Shown one piece after another: positions 1-5,140 of a DNA stretch of 6,744 nucleotides (the stretch's first letter is position 1; each line of letters opens with the position of its first letter). A model generated the notes under the pieces. The model was not told the origin of the DNA. It did no database searches and was given only the letters and a program-made list of their open reading frames with translations. The position numbers and the translations under genes are program-made. The DNA is from Deltaproteobacteria bacterium (GTDB lineage: Bacteria; Myxococcota_A; UBA796; GCA-2862545): positions 1 to 6,744 of the forward strand of contig JAFDJI010000229.1 of the NCBI GenBank assembly GCA_019307545.1, written 5' to 3'.

Positions 1-446
1 GAGTTGACCCGCCCACAGAACTCCTCGAAGGTCTCCTGGTCGCTCATCTTGAGCTTCACCGCGGAGAGCTTGGCCTTTCGGTCGAGCTTCTTGCGCTTCA
101 TGCTGAAGGTGAGCCACCGATCCCGCCGCTGGTAGAGGCGCCCACCCTTCACGAACCGGTTCATGGTCGGGTTCTCGGCTATTGCGATGGACGTGGCGGC
201 GACCATCGCGTGGGTGATGTGGGCCCCGAACTTCTCGTCGGCCTTCTCGAGGTAGGCGAGGAGCCGCTCTGCATCGACCACCGACTCGAAGTAGACGATT
301 GATTCGTTGCGCTTGGGCATGACGAACGTCAGCATGCGCCGGTAGGGGTGGACCTTGATCAGGTCGCCGTCGGGGCGCGACGTCTTCATCTCAGCCAGCA
401 CCCAGAGGACGAGGAGGATTGCGACGGTCAGACTGGTACACCACAT
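1..446 (-). CDS. 2-oxoacid dehydrogenase E2-like acyltransferase domain protein (partial, C-terminus off window)
   Basis: At least 148 codons are visible and the frame runs off the left edge. Residues about 20-148 resemble the E2/chloramphenicol-acetyltransferase-like fold seen in stand-alone proteins annotated as '2-oxo acid dehydrogenase acyltransferase'. Recognisable blocks are KTSRPDGDLIK (from residue 21), MPKRNES, and the helix-to-strand block NPTMNRF followed by GGRLYQRRD and the basic segment MKRKK. No lipoyl or peripheral-subunit-binding domain precedes it, unlike true E2 subunits. The catalytic end lies outside the window, so activity cannot be judged. The ATG at 446 was chosen because GAGGA sits 5 nt upstream and third positions in this frame become G/C-rich from there. 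This start adds a hydrophobic N-terminus of about 19 residues. The alternative start is ATG 389, which has no clear SD and gives a soluble protein beginning MKTSRP. The gene overlaps the CBS gene by 19 nt and is the last visible gene of the cluster. Confidence 0.7.
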   Translation of the reverse strand, partial: MWCTSLTVAILLVLWVLAEMKTSRPDGDLIKVHPYRRMLTFVMPKRNESIVYFESVVDAERLLAYLEKADEKFGAHITHAMVAATSIAIAENPTMNRFVKGGRLYQRRDRWLTFSMKRKKLDRKAKLSAVKLKMSDQETFEEFCGRVN

Positions 447-802
447 GGGTTCCTCACCACCGGGAGCGCGTGGAAGTCCCCGTTGGCCAGGATGTCGCAC
501 GCATCGTACAGGGTGGCGTCCGACTGCACGGAGATTGGATTGGTGCTCATCACCTCCTCGAGGGTGAAGGTGCGGTCCAGGTAGTCGTCCACCTCTTGCG
601 GGTCGGCGGCGCGCACCCGCAGGCCGGCGATGGCCAGGTCCCGGGTGCTGAGCATCCCCACCAGCTTCTTGCCCTTCGCGACGGGCAGGTGGTGGTAGGG
701 CACGGACGCCAGCATCTTGCGGACGTCGCTGAGCTTCTGGTCGACCTGAACCGAGTGGACGGCGGTCGACATGAGCTGGGCGATGGGCAGGTCGCGGTCC
801 AT
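428..802 (-). CDS. CBS-domain protein with shortened second CBS motif
   Basis: This 124-residue soluble protein has a tandem CBS layout. CBS1 spans about residues 5-58 (PIAQLMST, then HHLPVAKGKKLVGMLSTRDL). CBS2 starts at about 82 (LEEVMSTNPISVQSDATLYDA, then GDFHALPVV). CBS pairs normally bind adenosine nucleotides or similar ligands and act as energy or metabolite sensors. CBS2 stops about 15-20 residues early: after ALPVV a normal motif continues G-x-x-x-G-hydrophobic-VTSxDL, but this protein ends RNPCGVPV. The last six codons lose the G/C third-base bias just where the next frame becomes coding. That suggests a real truncation with gene overlap, or an indel. The ATG at 802 has a strong GGAGGA 5 nt upstream, itself buried in a hairpin. 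It lies 68 nt after tetR and probably shares the operon. The CBS identity is secure; its ligand is unknown. Confidence 0.85.
   Translation of the reverse strand: MDRDLPIAQLMSTAVHSVQVDQKLSDVRKMLASVPYHHLPVAKGKKLVGMLSTRDLAIAGLRVRAADPQEVDDYLDRTFTLEEVMSTNPISVQSDATLYDACDILANGDFHALPVVRNPCGVPV
452..456 (-). promoter_or_regulatory. Ribosome binding site deciding the E2-like start
   Basis: On the minus strand the sequence reads GGTGAGGAACCCATG, placing GAGG 5 nt before the ATG at 446, inside the 3' end of the CBS gene. The in-frame ATG at 389 is preceded only by GGCTGAG, a poor match. This favours the upstream start and translational coupling to the CBS gene. It is a sequence match only. Confidence 0.5.
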
Positions 803-805
803 GGA

Positions 806-826
806 ATCCTCCGTGGTCGGGAGGAT
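806..826 (-). promoter_or_regulatory. RNA hairpin sequestering the CBS-gene Shine-Dalgarno
   Basis: On the transcript strand AUCCUCC (826-820) is followed by the 7-nt loop CGACCAC and then GGAGGAU (812-806), three nt before the AUG at 802. All seven bases pair, and the right arm contains the whole SD. A competing 4-bp hairpin is possible just upstream, GAGG (831-828) with CCUC (824-821) around UAU. It would occupy the anti-SD arm and free the SD. The geometry suits an RNA thermometer or other translational switch. The same 21 bp is also a DNA dyad and could be a protein operator. The pairing is visible; the function is inferred. Confidence 0.5.
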
Positions 827-870
827 ACCTCTGGTGTCCACGGCGCGGACATTCTCCGGGGCGCGACCGG

Positions 871-1476
871 TCACCCAGGCGGGCGCATGCCTCCCAGCAT
901 CGCGTCCACCAGCCAGTGCAGGTGCGCGCGGCGCTCGTCGATTCCTTCGTCGGACAGCGGGTCTCCACCCCACACCGGCGCGAGGACCGGGGCGTAGGTG
1001 AAGTAGTTGATGACCGCGCCCGAGAAGGTGACGAAGAAGTGCCGGGCCGAGTAGGGTCCCGCCGTAGGCGCGATATCTTCCAGGGCCTCCACCGTGGACT
1101 GGAACAGGGCGCCGAGGTTGTCCTTGATGGGTGCCATGTGGGCGCCGCTCCCGGCAACGAGGCGCTGAACCAGGCGCGGGTAGTGGCGGTTCTCGCTGAT
1201 GTAGTCGATGTAGGCGTCCATCACCCGGTGCAGCCGTTCTCGCACCGGTAGATCGGCCTCGAAGGCCCGTTCCAGCGCGCGCTGGTGCTCGGTGTAGTAG
1301 CGGTCGAGGATGCGGGCGAACAGCTCGTCCTTGCTGCCGAAATGGTAGAAGACCAGCGCCTTGTTGACCCCGGCGCGCTCGGCGATGTCGCGCACGCTGA
1401 CCCCGTCGTACCCGATCTCGCCAAACAGTTCGTCGGCGGCGGCGAGGATCCGGGTGGGGGTGTCGGGCTCGGTCAT
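871..1476 (-). CDS. TetR/AcrR-family transcriptional repressor
   Basis: The 201-residue length is typical of TetR proteins. The N-terminal DNA-binding domain is textbook: TRILAAADELFGEIGYDGVS (residues 8-27), then VRDIAERAGVNKALVFYHFG with the recognition helix at about 37-46, and SKDELFARILDRYY. The rest (about 65-201) is the helical ligand-binding and dimerisation domain, which is poorly conserved and does not reveal the inducer. The start at 1476 is preceded by GAGGGAG with proper spacing. It lies 51 nt downstream of the Rieske-ThDP gene and 68 nt upstream of the CBS gene on the same strand, so it probably regulates this cluster and itself. Candidate dyads for its binding lie at 3884-3898 and 1501-1516, but neither is proven and their half-site spacings differ. 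The family assignment is very secure; the regulated target is inferred. Confidence 0.93.
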   Translation of the reverse strand: MTEPDTPTRILAAADELFGEIGYDGVSVRDIAERAGVNKALVFYHFGSKDELFARILDRYYTEHQRALERAFEADLPVRERLHRVMDAYIDYISENRHYPRLVQRLVAGSGAHMAPIKDNLGALFQSTVEALEDIAPTAGPYSARHFFVTFSGAVINYFTYAPVLAPVWGGDPLSDEGIDERRAHLHWLVDAMLGGMRPPG

Positions 1477-1500
1477 GGACTCCCTCGGGCAAGGTCAGAT

Positions 1501-1516
1501 CGCCAGGACCCTGGCG
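1501..1516 (-). repeat. Perfect inverted repeat between Rieske-ThDP gene and tetR
   Basis: CGCCAGG and CCTGGCG flank a 2-nt centre. As RNA this is a stable 6-bp stem with a 4-nt loop (CGCCAG GGUC CUGGCG on the minus-strand transcript). It lies 11 nt past the Rieske-ThDP stop codon and 24 nt before the tetR start. No U-run follows it, so it is not a canonical intrinsic terminator. It could be an mRNA-stabilising intercistronic hairpin, a weak attenuator, or a TetR operator. The structure is visible; the role is open. Confidence 0.5.
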
Positions 1517-1527
1517 CAGCGCATCGC

Positions 1528-3504
1528 CTAGACCAACTCCGCGTCGGTGAGGATCTCCACCAGGGCCGGGCCCGGGTGGTCCAGCGCAGTGCGCAGCGCC
1601 TCGTCAAGGTGGCCCGCCTCCTCGACGCGAATGCCGAGCGCGCCACAGTTCTCGGCAAACGCCGCGAAGCTCGGGTTTCGAAGGTCGGTCTCCCACACTC
1701 CCATGCGACTGGCGCGCTGCTCGTCGGAGATCTTCCCGAGTTCCCCGTTGTGCAGGACCACGACGGTGACGTCCATCTCGTACTTCACCAGGGTGGTCAA
1801 CTCGGCCAGGTACTGTCCGAGGCCACCGTCACCGGCCACGGCCACCACCTGCCGGCCGAAGAACGGCGAACCCTCCTCCCGGGTCGCCGCCCAGGCGCCC
1901 AGCGCCGCCGGCAGGGCGAAGCCGATGGAACCCAGGTAGCCGGACATGAGCACGCTTTGTCGCGAGGTCTCGAAGTACCGCCCGAAGGAGTACGTGTTGT
2001 TCCCCACGTCCACGCACACGATGGCGTCCTCGGGGACCTGGCGGCTCATTGCGGAGAAGACCGCTACCGAGTGCACACCGCGGCCCCGGGTCTCGGTGTT
2101 TCGGCGCTGCTTCTCCTTGAACCAGGCGGCCCAGCGGTTTGCGATCTCCGTGGTGTGGTCGATGCTCGCGAAGTCCGTGCCGAGCTGCTCGCGCATCAGG
2201 CGCACCGTGTGTCCGATGTCTCCGTACACCGGAGCGGTGACCTCGTGGAACCTGCCCAGGGCCATGGGGTCGCGGTCGACCTGGATCGTGGGCGTCCCTT
2301 CGGAGATCCCGGTGTGGGCGGCGAAGCTCGCCCCGAGCACGACCAACAGGTGGGCCTCGTTCATGATCGCGCTCGCGATCGGGGTCCCGCTGCGGCCAAG
2401 CACCCCGCAGCCCAGGGAGTGGCTATCCGAGATCTGTCCCTTGGCCTTGAAGGTGGTGAGCACCGGACAGCGAAGGGTCTCGGCGAGGGCAACGATCTCC
2501 GCCATGTGGTCGCGCGACCCGTGTCCCACGATGATCGCGGGTCGCTTCGCGGCGCGGAGCAGCTCCATCGCCGGCTCGATCTGCTCCGGGTCGGGGATTG
2601 GGGTGCGCGGGGCCATTCGCCCCTCGGGCCCGGTTGCGCGGTCATTGGGGTCGGCGGGCCGAGCCTGCACCTCGTCGGGGAGGATGAGGTGACCGACGCC
2701 TTCCTCGACCAATGCCGACTTGCAGGCGAGGCTCATCAACTCGGCGTGGTCGCTGTCGGGGAGTACGGTGGCGGAAAACCGTGCCACACGCCCGTACGCG
2801 GACCTCAGGTCCACCTCCTGGAAGGCACCGCGACCCAGTACCTGGGTCTGCACCTGACCCGTGAGCGCGAGCACCGGCGCGTGATCCACGTTCGCGTCCC
2901 ACAGCCCGGTGAGCAGGTTGGTCGCGCCGGGGCCGGCGATGGCGAGGCACGCGGCCGGGCGACCGGTGAGCTTGCCGTACGCAGAGCAGGCGAAGCTGGC
3001 GGCCCCTTCGTGGCGGATGCCGACGTACCCCAGGCGCCCCACCTCGGACTGGCGGCGGACGGCATCCGCGAGCCCGAGGTTGGAGTGCCCGACCATCCCG
3101 AACACCCACTTCACCCCCCAGTTCACCATGGTCTGCGCCATGATGTCGGAGACGGTGTTGGTGTGGATCTCCTCCACCGGCAAAGCGACGTAGACCCCGT
3201 CTTTGCGCCGCTCCACCGGGTAGGTGGGGACGCCGTCGTCATACCCGCCGGGAGGTTGGCCGGTGAGGGGATCGAATTCCCACCCATGCCAAGGGCACAG
3301 GACCCAGCCCTTCTCGATGGAACCCTCGCCGAGCGGGCCCCCCTGGTGGGGGCACTCGTTGTCGAGGGCACCGTACTTGCCCTCGTGATGGGTCATGCAC
3401 ACGGTGTGCTTCCCGCAGGTGACCTCTTTGACCTGGCCCTCGTGAAGCTCATCCAGCTCCAGGGCCTTGGTCCATCGGGTGTTGGGGGGGTGCTCTTCTG
3501 CCAT
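1528..3504 (-). CDS. Rieske [2Fe-2S] domain fused to ThDP-dependent pyruvate-oxidase-like enzyme
   Basis: A 658-residue two-part protein. Residues about 10-112 form a Rieske ferredoxin-type domain with all four cluster ligands: C51-x-H53 in CPHQGG and C70-x-x-H73 in CPWHGW. From about 116 there is a complete pyruvate oxidase/acetolactate synthase-type ThDP enzyme. It has the cofactor-activating Glu166 (RHEGAA), AGPGATNLLTG at 190-200, FQE at 228-230, a central nucleotide-binding-type domain at about 305-440, and the ThDP/Mg motif GDG at 558-560 through N586. Family members decarboxylate 2-oxoacids and pass the activated aldehyde to water, phosphate, a quinone-linked flavin or a second oxoacid. 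The fused Rieske centre suggests one-electron transfer out of the active site, which is inference. FAD binding and substrate cannot be settled from motifs. No C-terminal membrane-binding tail like that of E. coli PoxB is evident. The start at 3504 has GAGG 6 nt upstream, overlapping the cupin stop, so translation is probably coupled. Confidence 0.92.
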   Translation of the reverse strand: MAEEHPPNTRWTKALELDELHEGQVKEVTCGKHTVCMTHHEGKYGALDNECPHQGGPLGEGSIEKGWVLCPWHGWEFDPLTGQPPGGYDDGVPTYPVERRKDGVYVALPVEEIHTNTVSDIMAQTMVNWGVKWVFGMVGHSNLGLADAVRRQSEVGRLGYVGIRHEGAASFACSAYGKLTGRPAACLAIAGPGATNLLTGLWDANVDHAPVLALTGQVQTQVLGRGAFQEVDLRSAYGRVARFSATVLPDSDHAELMSLACKSALVEEGVGHLILPDEVQARPADPNDRATGPEGRMAPRTPIPDPEQIEPAMELLRAAKRPAIIVGHGSRDHMAEIVALAETLRCPVLTTFKAKGQISDSHSLGCGVLGRSGTPIASAIMNEAHLLVVLGASFAAHTGISEGTPTIQVDRDPMALGRFHEVTAPVYGDIGHTVRLMREQLGTDFASIDHTTEIANRWAAWFKEKQRRNTETRGRGVHSVAVFSAMSRQVPEDAIVCVDVGNNTYSFGRYFETSRQSVLMSGYLGSIGFALPAALGAWAATREEGSPFFGRQVVAVAGDGGLGQYLAELTTLVKYEMDVTVVVLHNGELGKISDEQRASRMGVWETDLRNPSFAAFAENCGALGIRVEEAGHLDEALRTALDHPGPALVEILTDAELV

Positions 3505-3512
3505 GGGGAACC

Positions 3513-3851
3513 TCAGCGGATCATGGTGAGGAGCATCTTCGCCCGGCTGGAAGCCCGCAAGCCATGCGGAACATCCGCCGGCATGAGGACCAGGTCGCCC
3601 GTTCGGGCCAACACGGGCGTTCCCCCAATGGTCAGGGTCAGCTCACCATCGATGACCTGGACCAGGGCGTCGAAGGGCGAGGTGTGCTCACTCAGCTCCT
3701 GGCCCGCGTCGAAGGCGAAGAGGGTGACGTTGCCCCCCTTCTGCTTCACGAGCGATCGACTGACGATGGCGCCCGGCCCGTAGTCGACCAGCTCTCCGGG
3801 TCGGAAGGCGGCCGCCGGGGGCAGCTCGCTGGGTGTGCGTTCATTGCTCAT
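3513..3851 (-). CDS. Small single-domain cupin protein
   Basis: A 112-residue protein with one conserved beta-barrel cupin domain. Motif 1 is at about residues 50-69, G-QELSEHTSPFDALVQVIDG. It has His56 and Asp61, but Ser58 replaces the second His of the usual H-x-H. Motif 2 is at about 85-100, GDLVLMPADVPHGLRA, with His96. The C-terminal block KMLLTMIR is typical of small stand-alone cupins of the 'cupin domain-containing protein' type. The altered ligand set may still bind a metal, or the protein may bind a small molecule without catalysis. The start at 3851 follows GGAGGG. It is the first gene of the minus-strand cluster and lies 8 nt before the Rieske-ThDP gene. It may support substrate handling or sensing for that enzyme, but no specific reaction can be assigned. 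Confidence 0.88.
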   Translation of the reverse strand: MSNERTPSELPPAAAFRPGELVDYGPGAIVSRSLVKQKGGNVTLFAFDAGQELSEHTSPFDALVQVIDGELTLTIGGTPVLARTGDLVLMPADVPHGLRASSRAKMLLTMIR

Positions 3852-3871
3852 GGAACCCTCCAGTGGGTCAC

Positions 3872-3900
3872 CTTATCGTCGCTTCACCATCCTGGTGAGC
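3872..3900 (-). promoter_or_regulatory. Weak sigma70-like promoter candidate for the cupin-led cluster
   Basis: On the minus strand GATAAG (3877-3872) matches four of six -10 bases. GCTCAC (3900-3895), 17 nt upstream, is only a poor -35. It would place a transcription start about 10-15 nt before the cupin ATG. The dyad at 3884-3898 sits between and over these elements, where a repressor would block RNA polymerase. This is low-confidence motif reading. Confidence 0.25.
3884..3898. repeat. 15-bp dyad upstream of cupin (possible operator)
   Basis: TCACCA and TGGTGA are perfect inverted 6-mers around TCC, centred about 40 nt before the cupin start codon. The position suits an operator for the TetR repressor of the cluster. 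The half-site CRCCA/TGGYG also occurs in the dyad at 1501-1516, but there the gap is 6 nt instead of 3. Shared recognition is therefore doubtful. Confidence 0.35.
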
Positions 3901-3981
3901 CGGGGTGAGGTCGAGGCCCACAGAGACCTGGTGCAACCCAAAGAACGGCCTGCGGTCTTGACACGGCGGGAAATATCTGGG

Positions 3982-4035
3982 ATGCCTTTGGGACTCCCTC
4001 CTCTTTCGGACGAAGACATCGCGCTCGTCCGTTGA
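3982..4035 (+). pseudogene. Possible remnant of a cytochrome-c-type C-terminus
   Basis: The frame reads MPLGLPPLSDEDIALVR then a stop. This resembles the segment 'MPxGxPPLSDEDIALIRRWI' near the end of planctomycete-type and related cytochrome-c domains, where it carries the haem-ligand Met. No CxxCH haem site is found upstream in frame, no SD precedes the ATG, and the usual terminal helix is missing. It may be a decayed gene end or chance. Similarity is from memory of the motif only. Confidence 0.2.
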
Positions 4036-4085
4036 CCCCTCCCGCCCCTCCCTCCCCCCCCACGATCCCCCGACAGGAGCCATCC

Positions 4086-5105
4086 ATGCGGCTGATCGAC
4101 CCCCCAGACGGTCGTCCCTGGGCGCTGCTCGTGCTCTGCGGCGTCAGCCTGTGTGTCAACGTCCTTTTCCTGGCCAGGGAGCTCTCTGCGGACCGCCCGC
4201 CTGCCGAGGAGCCGATCGCGCTGGATGAGGCGGCGGCGATCCCCGTGGCGGAGGCCGCGACTGAGCAGGCCGACGGAACGGGGAGCATCGTGGTGGAGGG
4301 GCTGGGGGAGGAGCCCGCTCCAGAGCCGGTGCCCGAGGGGGTGCGGGTGGTGCGCGCCGGGGTCACCCACTCCCTGGCCCGGTCCTTCGTCGCGGCTGTC
4401 CCCGAGCATGCCGATGTGGTGTCCGCGGTCTATGCGCGGCTGTTCTGCTGGGATCTCGACCTGCGCCGGGACCTGCAGAAGGGCGACGGGATCGCCGTCG
4501 CGTACGAGTGGGACGGAGAGCTGGCCCACATCCACGTGGCCACCTACGACTCGAAGAAGCTGGGGCGGCCCCTGCACGCCTACTACTTTCACGCCACGGG
4601 CGATACCTTCCCCTCCTATTGGGACGAAGAGGGGCAGGAGGTGGGGCGCCGCCTGAAACAGGGCCCGCTCGACGAGTACGAGCAGGTGACCTCGTTGTTG
4701 CGCGACCGACCCAACCACAAGGGGATGGACTTCAAGGTGCCGACCGGGGCTGAAGTGGTAGCACCCCAGTCGGGAACGGTGGTGCGAGTGAACTGGAACC
4801 TCGCCTACAACGGAAACTGCGTCGAGATGAGGTATGCCGACGGCACCACGGCTAAATTCCTCCACCTCTCCGCCACCGATGTGCGCGCCGGACAGCGGTT
4901 GGCTGCGGGCGAGCACATCGGCCTGTCCGGCAACACCGGGCGCTCCACCGCGCCGCACGTGCACTACGAGCTCGAGCGGGGGGGTCGGATCCTGGATCCG
5001 GTGGAGTACCACGGGCTGGTGCGCAGGACGTTGCCCGCGGGCGATCTGGAGGCGTTTCGGGCAGAGGTCGCCAGGCTCGACCGCATCCTGGCGACTGAAA
5101 CGTAG
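4086..5105 (+). CDS. Membrane-anchored M23 (LytM-type) zinc peptidase
   Basis: A 339-residue protein. Residues about 11-30 (WALLVLCGVSLCVNVLFLA) form one membrane-spanning signal anchor. An acidic, Ala/Pro-rich linker follows to about 85, so the rest should face the periplasm. Residues about 92-200 (SLARSFVAAVPEHADVVSAV, then WDLDLRRDLQKGDGIAVAYE) match the domain that precedes the catalytic part in Csd3/MepM-like endopeptidases, where it can be auto-inhibitory. The M23 domain (about 205-312) keeps the zinc and catalytic residues: H211 and D215 in HKGMD, H260 in FLHLS, and H291/H293 in HVHYEL. Such enzymes cut peptidoglycan cross-links during cell-wall growth or division. The ATG at 4086 was chosen because AGGAG lies 6 nt upstream and it begins directly before the anchor. 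An earlier TTG at 4032 would add a Pro-rich stretch and is unlikely. It is followed by a small membrane-protein gene after 35 nt, probably co-transcribed. Confidence 0.93.
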   Translation: MRLIDPPDGRPWALLVLCGVSLCVNVLFLARELSADRPPAEEPIALDEAAAIPVAEAATEQADGTGSIVVEGLGEEPAPEPVPEGVRVVRAGVTHSLARSFVAAVPEHADVVSAVYARLFCWDLDLRRDLQKGDGIAVAYEWDGELAHIHVATYDSKKLGRPLHAYYFHATGDTFPSYWDEEGQEVGRRLKQGPLDEYEQVTSLLRDRPNHKGMDFKVPTGAEVVAPQSGTVVRVNWNLAYNGNCVEMRYADGTTAKFLHLSATDVRAGQRLAAGEHIGLSGNTGRSTAPHVHYELERGGRILDPVEYHGLVRRTLPAGDLEAFRAEVARLDRILATET

Positions 5106-5112
5106 TAGGCTG

Positions 5113-5126
5113 CGTCCCCTGGGACG
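5113..5126 (+). repeat. Short inverted repeat between peptidase and membrane-protein genes
   Basis: CGTCCC and GGGACG surround CT in the 35-nt gap and end at the edge of the SD of the next gene. As RNA it gives about 5 bp with a 4-nt loop and no U-run. It is too weak for a terminator and may modestly affect translation of the downstream gene. Confidence 0.3.
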
Positions 5127-5140
5127 AGGAGGAGAGACCC

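Larger units (their letters stand above)
3852..4085. other. Divergent intergenic region (234 nt)
   Basis: This region separates the minus-strand cupin cluster from the plus-strand peptidase gene and should hold both promoters. Apart from the dyad near the cupin it contains a perfect TTGACA at 3958-3963 on the plus strand. No convincing -10 follows at 16-18 nt (GATGCC at 17). From 4035 to 4080 the plus strand is extremely C-rich, including a run of eight C at 4054-4061. No protein-coding gene of normal length is supported here. Confidence 0.5.

Noticed and set aside
391..450. Third minus-strand frame as the true end of the CBS protein, ending in TGA just before ATG 389
   Set aside because: Its third codon positions are mostly T (CCT, CGT, GGT), unlike the neighbouring genes, whereas the frame from ATG 446 has normal G/C-rich third positions.
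428..1492. Single 354-codon minus-strand frame joining tetR region and the CBS protein
   Set aside because: Its first part is an out-of-frame reading of tetR. The true CBS start is ATG 802 with its own SD, and the TetR protein is read in another frame (1476-871).
2365..2380. Perfect palindrome GATCGCG-CT-CGCGATC
   Set aside because: It lies inside the ThDP coding sequence (codons for IASAI) and is explained by codon use; no regulatory position.
1285..3783. Very long open frame on the plus strand (832 codons) antisense to the Rieske-ThDP gene
   Set aside because: It is the mirror of a GC-rich coding gene. The translation is low-complexity (H, G, V, R rich) with no recognisable domain, while the minus strand encodes two complete enzymes with intact motifs.
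3958..3986. TTGACA at 3958 as a full sigma70 promoter for the peptidase gene
   Set aside because: The -35 is perfect, but the hexamer 17 nt later (GATGCC) matches only two of six -10 bases. It is mentioned in the intergenic entry but not called as a promoter.
4989..5003. Tandem GGATCC pair forming a palindrome
   Set aside because: It falls within the conserved M23 C-terminal block (RILDP) and is explained by the protein sequence.
3873..5012. Long minus-strand open frame opposite the M23 peptidase
   Set aside because: It is a shadow frame of the peptidase gene with no recognisable domain; the plus strand has anchor, SD and full zinc motifs.
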